NCBI GenBank assembly: GCA_947455205.1 | Contig: CANGNF010000006.1 | Span: 62,001 to 126,000, forward strand | DNA length: 64,000 nt | Reading direction: 5' to 3' | From: Acetobacteraceae bacterium | GTDB taxonomy: Bacteria > Pseudomonadota > Alphaproteobacteria > Acetobacterales > Acetobacteraceae | Shown here: piece after piece, positions 8,111-16,873 of the stretch | How the letters are laid out: each line of letters begins with the position of its first letter | Numbering within the stretch: position 1 is the first letter of the stretch | Program-made: the position numbers and the translations under genes | The notes under the pieces: model-generated | Told to the model about the DNA's origin: nothing | Databases searched by the model: none | The model's input: only the letters and a program-made list of their open reading frames with translations

Positions 8111-8587
8111 ATGCCTCGTCCCCAACGCCTGCTGGCCCTGGTCGCCCTGGGCCTGATGCTGGCCGGTTGCGTCAACCAGGAGGGCGCCACCCTGACGCCG
8201 GGCGCCGACCTGCGCCGGCTGCGCAGCTTCCACGTCGTGAAGTTCCAGCCCGACAATCGCGGCATCGAGCGTCTCATCGCCGACGACCTGCGCCGCCGCG
8301 GCCTCAGCGCCACCAGCGGCGAGGAAGCCGCCCGCCCGCCGGAGGTGGATGCCCTGGTCACCTACAGCGACCGCTGGGCCTGGGACATCACCATGTACAT
8401 GCTCTCGCTGGACATCACGCTGCGCGACGCCCGCACCGGCTTCCCGCTGGCGGTTGGCCGCTCGCTCCACACCTCGCTGACCCGGCAATCACCGACCGAG
8501 ATGGTGGGCGAGGTGATCGGCAACATCCTGCGCGCCGGCGCAGTGGCCCCAGCCACAGGCGGCAACAACGGCGCGGCCCGGCCGTGA
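8111..8587 (+). CDS. small lipoprotein
   Basis: A 158-residue predicted lipoprotein. The signal peptide [14 protein letters not shown] ends in a lipobox with Cys at about residue 19. The mature part ([20 protein letters not shown], then [20 protein letters not shown]) has alternating beta-rich character like DUF4136-type lipoproteins, but I cannot name a family. The stop overlaps the GTG start of a second lipoprotein gene (GTGA), so the two are probably made together. Confidence 0.75.
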   Translation: MPRPQRLLALVALGLMLAGCVNQEGATLTPGADLRRLRSFHVVKFQPDNRGIERLIADDLRRRGLSATSGEEAARPPEVDALVTYSDRWAWDITMYMLSLDITLRDARTGFPLAVGRSLHTSLTRQSPTEMVGEVIGNILRAGAVAPATGGNNGAARP

Positions 8588-9114
8588 GGCGGCCCGCCGC
8601 CGTTGCGCTGCTGCTGGCCCTGGCCGGCTGCGGCCCTGGCGAGAGCCGCCCGGCCCTAATGGCGCCGCAAGGCATGGCGTACGGCCCCCGCCACGCCGGC
8701 AGTGTCAGCGTCACCGCCAGCGGCGGCTGCGTGGATTGTGCCGCCGGCCAGGCCAGGCTCTCGGCCGCGCAATTGCAGGCCGCGGCCATTCAGGGTCTGC
8801 GCGACAGCGGCCTCTTCGCCCAGGTGCTGGCCCAGCCACCCGCCGGCCACGACCTGGCGCTGCGGATCTTCCGGGTGGATGCGCCGCTGTTCGGCTTCGA
8901 CATGCGCTGCACCATCGAGGTCGGCTGGACCCTGACCCGGCCGGGCGACCCCACCCCGGTCTGGCAGCAGGCCATCGAGACCAGCCATACCGCCCGCACC
9001 AGCGACACCTTCGCCGGGGTGGAGCGGGTGCGGCTGTGCTGGGAAGGTGCGGCCCGCAACAACCTGGCCGAGGGCCTCCGCCGCCTGGCCACGCTGCCGC
9101 TGCCGCCGCGCTGA
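8584..9114 (+). CDS. small lipoprotein with a CxxC motif
   Basis: A 176-residue predicted lipoprotein starting with GTG at 8584, which overlaps the previous stop. The signal [12 protein letters not shown] gives an acylated Cys near residue 17. The mature protein has [10 protein letters not shown], a CxxC pair, and two further cysteines ([18 protein letters not shown]), so disulfides or metal binding are possible. The function is unknown. It forms an overlapping pair with the preceding lipoprotein gene, upstream of phaA. Confidence 0.7.
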   Translation: MRRPAAVALLLALAGCGPGESRPALMAPQGMAYGPRHAGSVSVTASGGCVDCAAGQARLSAAQLQAAAIQGLRDSGLFAQVLAQPPAGHDLALRIFRVDAPLFGFDMRCTIEVGWTLTRPGDPTPVWQQAIETSHTARTSDTFAGVERVRLCWEGAARNNLAEGLRRLATLPLPPR

Positions 9115-9164
9115 GCCGGCCGCCACAGCCAACAGGTGCGCCCGGCCCCAGGTTAAGGATAAGC

Positions 9165-9194
9165 TTGGCGCGCGCGCATGCCTGGCGTTATGCT
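9165..9194 (+). promoter_or_regulatory. candidate phaA promoter
   Basis: TTGGCG at 9165-9170 and TATGCT at 9189-9194 are 18 bp apart and upstream of phaA. The -10 overlaps the left half of the PhaR-type dyad, so bound repressor would block it. Both hexamers are imperfect. Confidence 0.4.
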
Positions 9195-9205
9195 GCGCCG
9201 CAGCA
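9191..9205. promoter_or_regulatory. PhaR-type operator upstream of phaA
   Basis: Perfect dyad TGCTGC-GCC-GCAGCA containing CTGCN3GCAG, the form I recall for Rhodobacter sphaeroides PhaR. It lies 22 bp before the phaA start. The same dyad with one different centre base stands in front of phaB at 24155-24169. Confidence 0.7.
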
Positions 9206-9227
9206 AATAAACGGGAGAACCCAGACC

Positions 9228-10403
9228 ATGACCGATATCGTCATCGCTTCCGCCGCGCGTACGCCGGTGGGCAGCTTCAACGGCGCCTTCGCCAGCCTCT
9301 CGGCGCATGCGCTGGGCACCGTCGCCATCACCGCCGCGCTGCAGCGCGCCGGCGTGGCGCCGAACGAGGTGGACGAGGTCATCATGGGCCAGATCCTGAC
9401 CGCCGGCGCCGGGCAGAACCCGGCCCGCCAGGCCGCCATCAACGCGGGCATCCCGAACGAGGCGACCGCCTTCGGCATCAACCAGCTCTGCGGCTCCGGC
9501 CTGCGCGCCGTGGCCCTGGCCGCCCAGCAGATCGCTTGCGGTGACGCCAACATCATCGTGGCCGGCGGGCAGGAGAGCATGACCCAGGCGCCGCACGCCC
9601 AGCAGCTGCGCGCCGGCACCAAGATGGGCAGCCTGGAGCTGGTGGACACCATGCTGAAGGACGGCCTGTGGGACGCCTTCCACGGCTACCACATGGGCAA
9701 CACCGCCGAGAACGTCGCCCGCCAGTACCAGCTGACCCGCACCGAGCAGGACGAGTTCGCCGCCGCCAGCCAGCACAAGGCCGGCGAGGCGCAGAAGGCC
9801 AGCCGCTTCGCCGACGAGATCACGCCCGTGACCGTGAAGGGCCGCAAGGGCGACGTGGTCGTCAGCGCCGATGAATACCCGAAGCCGGAGACCTCCATGG
9901 AGATCCTCGGCAAGCTGCGCCCGGCCTTCGCCAAGGACGGCACCGTCACCGCCGGCAACGCCTCGGGCATCAACGACGGCGCCGCCGCGCTGGTGGTGAT
10001 GTCCGCCGCCGAGGCCGCCCGCCGCGGCATCAAGCCGATGGCCAAGATCGTGTCCTGGGCCACCGCGGGCGTCGACCCCGCCTACATGGGCACCGGCCCG
10101 ATCCCGGCCAGCAAGAAGGCGCTGAAGAAGGCCGGCTGGGACGCCAACAGCCTGGACCTGGTGGAAGCCAACGAAGCCTTCGCCGCCCAGGCCTGCGCGG
10201 TGAACAAGGACCTGGGCTGGGATACCAAGAAGGTCAACGTGAACGGCGGCGCCATCGCGCTGGGCCACCCCATCGGTGCCTCGGGCGCGCGCGTGCTAAA
10301 CACGCTGCTGTTCGAGATGCAGCGCCGCGGCGCCAAGCGCGGCCTGGCCACGCTGTGCATCGGCGGCGGCATGGGCGTGGCGATGTGCGTCGAACGCGCT
10401 TGA
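9228..10403 (+). CDS. phaA: acetyl-CoA C-acetyltransferase
   Basis: A 391-residue biosynthetic thiolase condensing two acetyl-CoA to acetoacetyl-CoA, the first step of poly-3-hydroxybutyrate synthesis. The active-site residues are all in place: Cys88 in [11 protein letters not shown], His347 in [10 protein letters not shown] and Cys377 in CIGGGMG. The length is typical. The ATG at 9228 follows ACGGGAGAAC; the longer in-frame extension upstream runs through the lipoprotein gene and is not real. A PhaR-type dyad upstream indicates repression when little polymer is present. phaB lies 13 kb away rather than in an operon. Confidence 0.95.
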   Translation: MTDIVIASAARTPVGSFNGAFASLSAHALGTVAITAALQRAGVAPNEVDEVIMGQILTAGAGQNPARQAAINAGIPNEATAFGINQLCGSGLRAVALAAQQIACGDANIIVAGGQESMTQAPHAQQLRAGTKMGSLELVDTMLKDGLWDAFHGYHMGNTAENVARQYQLTRTEQDEFAAASQHKAGEAQKASRFADEITPVTVKGRKGDVVVSADEYPKPETSMEILGKLRPAFAKDGTVTAGNASGINDGAAALVVMSAAEAARRGIKPMAKIVSWATAGVDPAYMGTGPIPASKKALKKAGWDANSLDLVEANEAFAAQACAVNKDLGWDTKKVNVNGGAIALGHPIGASGARVLNTLLFEMQRRGAKRGLATLCIGGGMGVAMCVERA

Positions 10404-10461
10404 GCGTTCGCGGGGTAACGTCGCGCGCTTGAGCGTTTGCGGGATAACGGCGCGCGCTTGA
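10395..10461. repeat. 29-bp tandem repeat at the phaA stop codon
   Basis: Two full copies and a partial third copy of a 29-bp unit beginning CGCGCTTGAGCGTT start at 10395, 10424 and 10453. Copy 1 contains the last codons and the TGA of phaA. Copies 1 and 2 differ at only a few positions, pointing to recent duplication. Confidence 0.8.
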
Positions 10462-10466
10462 GGAGG

Positions 10467-10516
10467 TGAGGGGCGTCGCCCCTCAAACACCCCACCAGGG
10501 GGCAAGCGCCCCCTGG
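10467..10516. terminator. paired hairpins between convergent genes
   Basis: Two strong hairpins: TGAGGGGC/GCCCCTCA with a 3-nt loop (10467-10485) and CCAGGGGGC/GCCCCCTGG with a 4-nt loop (10495-10516). They sit between convergent phaA and the oxygenase gene and could stop transcription from both sides, though neither has a T-run. Confidence 0.5.
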
Positions 10517-10529
10517 ACCGGCGTGGGTT

Positions 10530-11519
10530 TCAATCCACCGAAACCTTCACCCCGCCGCGGATGTGGTCGTAGTTCTGCCCCTGAAACCACGCCTGGTATT
10601 CCGCATAGGTCGTCGCCGCATGCTTCGCCGGCCGCTCCGCACTGACGCATGTCGGCAGCGGCTCCATCCGGTAGTCGATGCCGGCGTCGAAGAAGAAGGG
10701 TATCGAATACCGCTCCCGCCCGCTGCGGTTCACCACCCGATGCGGCGTGGCCAGGAACCGCTCATTCGTCCAGCGCTTCAGCAACTCCCCTGAGTTGACC
10801 AGGAAGGTGCCCGGCAGCGCCGGCGCATCCAGCCACTCACCCGCCTGCGTCAGCAGTTGCAGCCCGGGGATGTGGTTCTGCGCCAGCAGCGTCATGAAGG
10901 TGCTGTCGGTGTGCGGCGCAATGCCGAACTCGTTCTCCGCGTCGGGGTCCTGCTGCGGATAGTGCGCCAGGCGCAGCGTGTATTGCGGCTCCACGAAACC
11001 CGGCGCGAAGAAATCCTCCGGTAGGTCCAGAGCCACCGCGTAGATCGGCAGCAGCGATTTCCCCAGCGCCTCCAACGCATCGCAGTACGCCACGCAGGTC
11101 TCGCGGAAACCGGGCATCCCCTCCGGCCACTGGTTCATGCCGCGGTACAGCTTGCCGGCCAGCACGTCCGGGTGGTCGGCCGGCAAATCCCGCTTCACCA
11201 GAAAGCCTTCCAGCAGGTTCGGCTTGTTGTTGGCGTTCAGCTGGGAGTGCCGCGTGGTGGAGCCCTTCAGCGGCAGGTAGCCGACATTGTGCCGGTTGGC
11301 CTTCAGCGAAAGCTTTGTCTCCATCGGCAGCGCGTGGAAGCGCACCGCCTCCGCGAACGTCGCGTCGATCAGCGCCTGCGGTACCTGGTGGCCGCTGAGG
11401 AACCAGAAGCCGATCTCCTCATAGGCATGCCGCAACTGCCGCGCCGCCGCCTGCACCGCGCCGGGCCGGCCGGCCAGCACACCGGAGATATCGATGATCG
11501 GGATCTCGTCATCAGCCAT
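10530..11519 (-). CDS. 2-oxoglutarate/Fe(II) oxygenase, isopenicillin N synthase-like family
   Basis: A 329-residue non-heme iron oxygenase. The N-terminal DIOX_N domain begins IPIIDISGVLAG. The iron triad is His203-x-Asp205 (APHTDSTFMT) and His260 (ATPHRVVN), and the RxS cosubstrate motif is Arg270/Ser272 (GRERYSIPFF). The substrate cannot be told from sequence; bacterial relatives act on small metabolites. Start 11519 was preferred over 11576 because family similarity begins at MADDEIPI. The gene is divergent from the Bug receptor at 11603, with 83 bp between starts. Confidence 0.85.
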   Translation of the reverse strand: MADDEIPIIDISGVLAGRPGAVQAAARQLRHAYEEIGFWFLSGHQVPQALIDATFAEAVRFHALPMETKLSLKANRHNVGYLPLKGSTTRHSQLNANNKPNLLEGFLVKRDLPADHPDVLAGKLYRGMNQWPEGMPGFRETCVAYCDALEALGKSLLPIYAVALDLPEDFFAPGFVEPQYTLRLAHYPQQDPDAENEFGIAPHTDSTFMTLLAQNHIPGLQLLTQAGEWLDAPALPGTFLVNSGELLKRWTNERFLATPHRVVNRSGRERYSIPFFFDAGIDYRMEPLPTCVSAERPAKHAATTYAEYQAWFQGQNYDHIRGGVKVSVD

Positions 11520-11602
11520 TGCGGGGGTTGCCTCCGGGCCGGTAGCGTCGCGGCGGGAAGACGCGCGCACGGCCATTCAATCATCGACAGGAGCGCTTTG
11601 CC

Positions 11603-12583
11603 ATGCGCAACGCCAAGCCCATTCCGCGTCGCGCTGCCCTGGCGCTTGCCGCCTCGGCCCTGGCTGTGCCGGCCCTGGCGCAGGGGTATCCGCAGCGCCC
11701 GGTGCGGGTCATCGTCCCCAACCCACCCGGCGGCGCCTCGGATGTGCTGACCCGCATCCTCGCCACCGAACTCGCCACGCGCCTCGGCCAGCCCTTCATC
11801 GTGGAGAACCGGCCTGGTGCCGCCGGCAACATCGGCGTGGATGCCGCGGTGAAGGCGGCGCCGGACGGCTATACGCTGGGCGCCGCCACGGTCAGCCAAT
11901 GGGTCATCAACCCCTTCCTGTTCCAGCGCATGCCGTTCGAAACCGCCGACATCGGCTGGGTCTCGATGGCGTGGGACCTGTACAACGTGCTGCTGGTGCC
12001 GGCCGCGCATGTACCGGCGAAGACGGTGGACGAGTTCATCGCCTGGGGTCGGGCGCAGCCCAATCCGCTGGTCTTCACCAGCCCCGGCATCGGCGCCAGC
12101 GCGCACCTGCTGGGGGAGCTGTTCGGCCAGCGGAATGCGCTGCGGGTCACGCACAGCCCGTTCCGCGGCTCGGCCGAGGCGGTGCCGGCCATCCTGCGCG
12201 GCGACGCGCAATTCGCCATCGACAACCTGGCGGCCTGGCTGCCGCTGATCCGCACCGGCCAGGTGCGGGCGCTGGCCATGACCTCGCCGGAGCGCAACGC
12301 GCTTATCCCGGAGGTGCCGACCATGGCGGAGCTGGGCCGCGCCGAGTTCACCGTGGGCATCTGGGGCGGGCTGTTCGGCCCGGCGGCGATGCCGGCCGAG
12401 GCGGTGGCGGCCATCTCCGGCGCCATGCGGGCGATTGCCGCCGACAGCGGCCTGCAGGCGCGCTTCGCGGCCCAGGCCGCCGTGCTGCGCGGCACCACGC
12501 CGGCCGAGATGAAGGCGCGCGCCGACCGCGAGCGGCCATTCTGGCAGGAACTGGTGAAGATCAGCGGCGCCCGCGCCACCTAG
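11603..12583 (+). CDS. TTT-family (Bug/TctC) periplasmic binding protein
   Basis: A 326-residue solute receptor for organic acids or similar small molecules. It has a signal peptide ending LAVPALAQG, then the family blocks YPQRPVRVIVPNPPGGASD, FIVENRPGAAGNIG and AAPDGYTLGA that build the ligand pocket, and a C-terminal lobe with IPEVPTMAELG. Bug proteins deliver ligand to TctAB permeases, but no tctA or tctB is in the window. It is divergent to the 2OG oxygenase, which might act on its ligand (inference). Confidence 0.9.
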   Translation: MRNAKPIPRRAALALAASALAVPALAQGYPQRPVRVIVPNPPGGASDVLTRILATELATRLGQPFIVENRPGAAGNIGVDAAVKAAPDGYTLGAATVSQWVINPFLFQRMPFETADIGWVSMAWDLYNVLLVPAAHVPAKTVDEFIAWGRAQPNPLVFTSPGIGASAHLLGELFGQRNALRVTHSPFRGSAEAVPAILRGDAQFAIDNLAAWLPLIRTGQVRALAMTSPERNALIPEVPTMAELGRAEFTVGIWGGLFGPAAMPAEAVAAISGAMRAIAADSGLQARFAAQAAVLRGTTPAEMKARADRERPFWQELVKISGARAT

Positions 12584-12611
12584 CGCCTGGTCGCCGCCCG
12601 GACGACGGCCG

Positions 12612-12633
12612 GGGCCGGCTCAACTGCCGGCCC
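12612..12633 (+). terminator. hairpin between convergent genes
   Basis: Perfect 8-bp arms GGGCCGGC/GCCGGCCC with a 6-nt loop, 28 bp after the Bug gene and before the convergent binding-protein gene. No T-run. Confidence 0.5.
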
Positions 12634-12708
12634 GCATGATGCGCTTGCCGCGCCAACCAGGGCCGGCGCGCTTCCGCCGGAAGCGACCAGCCCTGGCGAC
12701 GCCGCGCT

Positions 12709-14325
12709 TCAGCTCAGCGTGGTCAGGTCCTGGAACCAATGCTGCGCCTGGGTGTAGCCGCGCACGCGGTTGCTGTGCGCGTGCGGGTTGGTGTCGTGCA
12801 CCACGAAGACCAGCAGCGCCTCGTCCACCACCTTGGCGTGGACCTTGGCCATCAGCTCATCCACCTTGGCGTCGTCGAAGGTGCTGGTCGCCTCGTTGAT
12901 CCAGGCGTCCACCTCGGCGTCCTTGTAGTGGCTCCAGTTCACGCCGGTGGGCGCCACCTGGTTGGAGCCGAAGAAGCGGATCAGCGCATACAGCGGGTCG
13001 CTGGTCACGTAGGCCACGTTGTTGGCGGTGATGTTGCCCTGGCGGGCGATCTCGCCGGCCGCGCCTTGGCGCCAGCAGGTGTACAGCACCTCCAGCTCCA
13101 CGGCCTGGAACTCCAGCTCGATGCCCACTTCGCGGTAGGCCGCCTGGATGTACTCGTTCATCGGCATGGACAGCATCTGGCCGCTGCCGCCGGTGGCGAT
13201 CAGGAACTTGGTCTTCAGCGGATTGGCGCGGCTGAAGCCGGCCTGCTGCACCAGGCGGCGGGCCTGGTCGGGGTCGTACTTCACCTCGAATTTCGGCTTG
13301 CCGAACCAGGGCGAGGACGGGTCCACCACGCCCACCGCGGGCTTGGCCAGGCCGTTCATCAGCGCCACCACCTCGTCGCGGTTGATCGCCAGGTTGGCGG
13401 CCTTGCGCAGGCGGATGTCGGTCCAGGGGGAGCCGGGCAGCGTGCTGAGGTGGTAGTTCCACACATGCGGCGTGACGTTCTCCACGATCTTCATGCCGGA
13501 CTGCTTCAGCCGGGGAACGAAGTCGGGCGCCGGGGTCTCGATGAAATCGACCTGTCCGGTCAGAAGCGCGTTGCTGCGGGTGGTGGCTTCCGGCGCGCAG
13601 ACCAGGATGACGCGGTCGGCCTTGGCCATCCGCTTGGGGTCCCAGTACTGGGTGTTGCGGACCAGCTCGGCGCTGGCGCGCGGCGTCAGCTTGGCCAGGC
13701 GGAACGGGCCGGTGCCGGAGGGCTCGAAGGCGAACTTCTCCCAGCTGTTGCCCAGCTTGGCGTACTGCGCCGGGGAGGAGATCAGGAACCACAGCATCTG
13801 GTACGGGAAGATGCTGTCCACCGCCTTGGTGGTTACCTCCACCGTCATCGCGTCCAGCTTGCGCCAGCTGGCCACGCTGGGCAGGCGCGGGCGCACCTGG
13901 GCGGCCTGGCGCTGGTCGAAATGCGGGCTCTGCGGGTTCAGCACCTTGTCGAAGTTCCAGACCACGGCGTCGGCGTCGAAGGCGCTGCCGTCGTGGAACT
14001 TCACGCCCGGGCGCAGGTGGAAGATCCACTTCTTGCGGTCGGCGGGGTCGGCTTCCCAGCGGGTGGCCAGGCCGGGCATCAGCTTGCCCGGGCGGTTGGC
14101 GACGTCCATCTCCCACGCCACCAGCGGGTCGTAGATGGTGTAGCCGGTGAACTGGTAGGCGCCCGCGCCACGGTCCGGCTGGCCGGTCGTCTGCGGAATG
14201 TCGTTCATCGAGATGCCGTAGCGGATCACGCGTTCGGCCTGGGCGTTGGCGGGAGCGATTGCCCAATCGCTGGGCATGGCGGCGAAGCCGGAGGCGCCGA
14301 GAAGGGCGCGGCGGGAGAAGGTCAT
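12709..14325 (-). CDS. ABC transporter substrate-binding protein (SBP_bac_5, peptide type)
   Basis: A 538-residue periplasmic receptor of the oligopeptide/dipeptide/nickel class. The N-terminus MTFSRRALLGASGF is a twin-arginine-like signal, probably cleaved after APANAQA. Family landmarks include FHLRPGVKFHDGSAFDADAV (about residues 100-120) and later GSPWTDIRLRKAANLAIN with FLIATGG. No permease or ATPase genes adjoin it, so it is an orphan receptor in this window. The ligand is not predictable. Confidence 0.9.
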   Translation of the reverse strand: MTFSRRALLGASGFAAMPSDWAIAPANAQAERVIRYGISMNDIPQTTGQPDRGAGAYQFTGYTIYDPLVAWEMDVANRPGKLMPGLATRWEADPADRKKWIFHLRPGVKFHDGSAFDADAVVWNFDKVLNPQSPHFDQRQAAQVRPRLPSVASWRKLDAMTVEVTTKAVDSIFPYQMLWFLISSPAQYAKLGNSWEKFAFEPSGTGPFRLAKLTPRASAELVRNTQYWDPKRMAKADRVILVCAPEATTRSNALLTGQVDFIETPAPDFVPRLKQSGMKIVENVTPHVWNYHLSTLPGSPWTDIRLRKAANLAINRDEVVALMNGLAKPAVGVVDPSSPWFGKPKFEVKYDPDQARRLVQQAGFSRANPLKTKFLIATGGSGQMLSMPMNEYIQAAYREVGIELEFQAVELEVLYTCWRQGAAGEIARQGNITANNVAYVTSDPLYALIRFFGSNQVAPTGVNWSHYKDAEVDAWINEATSTFDDAKVDELMAKVHAKVVDEALLVFVVHDTNPHAHSNRVRGYTQAQHWFQDLTTLS

Positions 14326-14409
14326 GCAGGTGCCTCGGGGTTGGTTGCCGGGGCGGTTGCAAGGCGCGTGCCGGGGCCAGCCGGGCGGCCATGGGCCGCG
14401 CGGCCGGGC

Positions 14410-15153
14410 CTAGTCCGGCGTGCCGGTCCGGGTGGAGGCGCCGCTCTCCGCCACCAGCACCCGCCGCCGCCGGGCCTTCGCCACATCCACCGGCAGCCCG
14501 GCGAACATGTCCTTCTGCGCTTCCATCAGCGTCAGCCCGGCGAAGCGCGGCGCCACCGCCTGGCCCAGGCGTTCCCACACGCCGGCACCGCGCAGCAGCA
14601 GCCGGTTGCGGAAGGGCGGCACGAACAGCGCGGCGTCGCGCCGCTCCACCCGGAACATCTGCCGGCGCAGCAGCGCCTCCAGCTGGCCGGCGGAATAGGG
14701 CTGGCCATGGCCGAAGGGCGTCGCCTCGCGGTGCGCCCATAGCCCCAGGCGGTTGGGCACCACCACCAGCAGGCGGCCGTCATCCTTCAGCACGCGCCAG
14801 GCCTCGCGCAGCAGGCGGCGGGCGTTCTCGGCCGCTTCCAGCCCGTGCACCAGCAGCACCCGGTCGAAGCTGAGGTCCGGGAAGGGCAGGGCGTCCTCAT
14901 CCGCAATCGCGGTGCGGCTGGGCTGCTTGCGCGGCCACCGCCAGGGCCGCAGGTGGCTGGGCACCAGGCAGACGCAGCGGGTGGCGTCGTCCTTCCACAG
15001 CCGCAGGTAGGGGCTGGCATAGCCCAGCCCCAGCACCGCCTGGCCGCGTGCCTCCGGCCACAGCGCGCGGAGCCGGCGGCGCAGCAGGCGTGCGGCAACC
15101 TGCCCCGCTGGCGAGGAATAGAAGTCGCCCAGGCCGTGGACCTCATGGCTCAT
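14410..15153 (-). CDS. class I SAM-dependent methyltransferase-like protein
   Basis: A 247-residue protein with a Methyltransf_11-like core: AVLGLGYASPYLRLW replaces the usual glycine-rich loop, then ADEDALPFPDLSFDRVLLVH (motif with acidic residue before the hydrophobic strand) and LLREAWRVLKDDGRLLVVVP. In alphaproteobacteria this methyltransferase typically stands divergent to gloB, as here. The glycine-rich motif is weak (GLGYAS), so SAM binding should not be taken as certain. The substrate is unknown. Confidence 0.8.
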   Translation of the reverse strand: MSHEVHGLGDFYSSPAGQVAARLLRRRLRALWPEARGQAVLGLGYASPYLRLWKDDATRCVCLVPSHLRPWRWPRKQPSRTAIADEDALPFPDLSFDRVLLVHGLEAAENARRLLREAWRVLKDDGRLLVVVPNRLGLWAHREATPFGHGQPYSAGQLEALLRRQMFRVERRDAALFVPPFRNRLLLRGAGVWERLGQAVAPRFAGLTLMEAQKDMFAGLPVDVAKARRRRVLVAESGASTRTGTPD

Positions 15154-15182
15154 GCCCCCAATATAGGGCAGCCGGCGCCCGG

Positions 15183-15212
15183 TTGGATGGGCTGATGGAA
15201 ATTCGCTATGAT
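15183..15212 (+). promoter_or_regulatory. candidate gloB promoter
   Basis: TTGGAT at 15183-15188 and TATGAT at 15207-15212, 18 bp apart, predict a start near 15219 and a short leader before the gloB ATG at 15242. The -10 is a near-consensus match in otherwise GC-rich DNA. Confidence 0.5.
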
Positions 15213-15241
15213 GCTAACAATGGCGCGGGAGATTCGGGCAC

Positions 15242-15970
15242 ATGGCACTTTCGGTTGAGCCGGTTGCGGCGCTGTCGGACAACTACATCTGGCTGCTGAA
15301 GGACGCGGCGACCGGGGCGGTGGCGATCTGCGACCCCGGCGAGGCCGGCCCGGCGATTGCGGCCGTCGAGGCCAATGGCGGCCGGCTGGACCTGGTGCTG
15401 CTGACCCACCACCACGGCGACCACATCGCCGGGGCCGAGGAATTGCGGGCGAAGTACGGGGCCAAGCTGGTCGGCGCCACCGCGGATGCGCGCCGGCTGC
15501 CGAAGCTGGATATCTCCCTGGCCGAGGGCGACAAGGTGGCGCTGGGCGGGTCGGAGGCGGTGGTGATCGACACGCCCGGCCATACCCGCGGGCATATCGC
15601 CTTCCATTTCCCCACGGCGCGGGTGCTGCTGTGCGGCGATACGCTGTTCAGCCTGGGCTGCGGCCGCCTGCTGGAAGGCACGGCGGCCGAGATGTTCGAC
15701 AGCCTGCGCAAGCTGGCGGCGCTGCCGGGGGAGACGCTGGTCTGCTGCGGGCATGAGTATACCGAGAGCAATGCGCGCTTCGCCCTGACGGTGGAGCAGA
15801 ACAACACCTGCCTGGTGGCGCGCAGCGCGGAGGTGCGGGTGCAGCGCGGCGCCGGCCGGCCGACGGTGCCGACGACCATGGCGGATGAGCTGGCGGCCAA
15901 CCCCTTCCTGCGCGCCGGCAGCGTCGCCAGGCTGGCGGAAATCCGCACGGCGAAGGACAATTTCCGCTGA
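15242..15970 (+). CDS. gloB: hydroxyacylglutathione hydrolase (glyoxalase II)
   Basis: A 242-residue metallo-beta-lactamase-fold enzyme that hydrolyses S-lactoylglutathione in methylglyoxal detoxification. Binuclear metal ligands: THHHGDH (His56, His58, Asp60, His61), His114 in GHTRGH, Asp133 in CGDTLFSLGCGR, and His171 in CGHEYTESN. The GHEYT.NA motif and length are typical of GloB rather than generic MBL proteins. The ATG at 15242 is preceded by a near-consensus -10 box and is divergent to the methyltransferase gene. Confidence 0.92.
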   Translation: MALSVEPVAALSDNYIWLLKDAATGAVAICDPGEAGPAIAAVEANGGRLDLVLLTHHHGDHIAGAEELRAKYGAKLVGATADARRLPKLDISLAEGDKVALGGSEAVVIDTPGHTRGHIAFHFPTARVLLCGDTLFSLGCGRLLEGTAAEMFDSLRKLAALPGETLVCCGHEYTESNARFALTVEQNNTCLVARSAEVRVQRGAGRPTVPTTMADELAANPFLRAGSVARLAEIRTAKDNFR

Positions 15971-16003
15971 AACCAGGCGGCCGGCGGCCACGTTTCCGCC
16001 GGC

Positions 16004-16495
16004 ATGGGCAGCACCGCGAAGCGCAGCGACCCCGCGCTATGGGACCGGGTGAAGCAGCAGGTCACCGCCGGCGACAAGGGCGGTGAACCCGGGCAGTGGT
16101 CGGCGCGCAAGGCGCAGCTGGCGGTGCAGCGCTACAAGGCCGCGGGCGGCGGCTATGCCGGGCCGAAGCGGGCCGACAACCACCTGCAGGAATGGACGGC
16201 GCAGGACTGGGGCACGGCCTCCGGCAAGCGCAGCCGCGACAGCGGGGAACGCTACCTGCCGCAGGCGGCGCGCGAGCACCTGAGCCAGGCCGACTACGCC
16301 CGCACCAGCGCGAAGAAGCGGGCGGATACCGCGAAGGGGCGGCAGTTCTCCCGCCAGCCCGGCGATGTCGCGGCGAAGACCGCGCCCTTCCGCGCCGAGG
16401 GCAAGGCGGCGCTGCTGGCCGAGGCGCGGCGGCGCGGCGTGCCCGGGCGGTCGCGCATGACCAAGGCCGAGCTGCGCGATGCCCTCCGACCCTGA
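16004..16495 (+). CDS. DUF5872 protein with C-terminal Rho_N/SAP-like motif
   Basis: A 163-residue basic protein. Residues ~8-60 match DUF5872 (DPALWDRVKQQVTAGDKGG, GQWSARKAQLAVQRYK). The C-terminal ~35 residues (ALLAEARRRGVPGRSRMTKA, then ELRDALRP) look like the Rho N-terminal/SAP helix-extended-helix that binds nucleic acid. The high Lys/Arg content fits DNA binding. It overlaps the DUF3140 gene by 17 bp, so the pair is likely an operon. No function is known. Confidence 0.75.
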   Translation: MGSTAKRSDPALWDRVKQQVTAGDKGGEPGQWSARKAQLAVQRYKAAGGGYAGPKRADNHLQEWTAQDWGTASGKRSRDSGERYLPQAAREHLSQADYARTSAKKRADTAKGRQFSRQPGDVAAKTAPFRAEGKAALLAEARRRGVPGRSRMTKAELRDALRP

Positions 16496-16820
16496 CGCCG
16501 AGCTGCGCCAGGCCTTTCGCGCCGCGGTCAACATGGGCGCGGCGGAGCTGGCGCGCTGGCTGGAGAGCGAGGAAAGCCGCTCGGTCGGTTGGGTGCATGC
16601 GGGCGAGGACGAGAGCGTCGGGCACCATTCCGGGCGGCGAATCGTGGAGATCCTGCGCCGGCCGGCGGCGCAGCTGGACGCGGCCGACCTGGCGCATATG
16701 CGCAAGGTGGTCGGCTACGTGAAGCGGCACTGCGCCCAGGGGCCGGCAGAGGGCGTGGAGCATTCCCGCTGGCGCTACAGCCTGATGAACTGGGGCCACG
16801 ACCCGCTGAAACCCGGCTGA
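16479..16820 (+). CDS. DUF3140 family protein
   Basis: A 113-residue protein matching DUF3140: RAAVNMGAAELARWLESEES, VGHHSGRRIVEIL, HMRKVVGYVKRHCAQ, and the C-terminal RYSLMNWGHDP that is characteristic of the family. Members often sit beside small basic nucleic-acid-binding proteins, as here, but have no established role. It overlaps the preceding gene and ends 53 bp before the acylase gene. Confidence 0.8.
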   Translation: MPSDPDAELRQAFRAAVNMGAAELARWLESEESRSVGWVHAGEDESVGHHSGRRIVEILRRPAAQLDAADLAHMRKVVGYVKRHCAQGPAEGVEHSRWRYSLMNWGHDPLKPG

Positions 16821-16873
16821 CGCGGCGGCGGCGCGGTGTAGCCTTCGCCCCCTGGTTGCCGCAGGGGGCAGGG

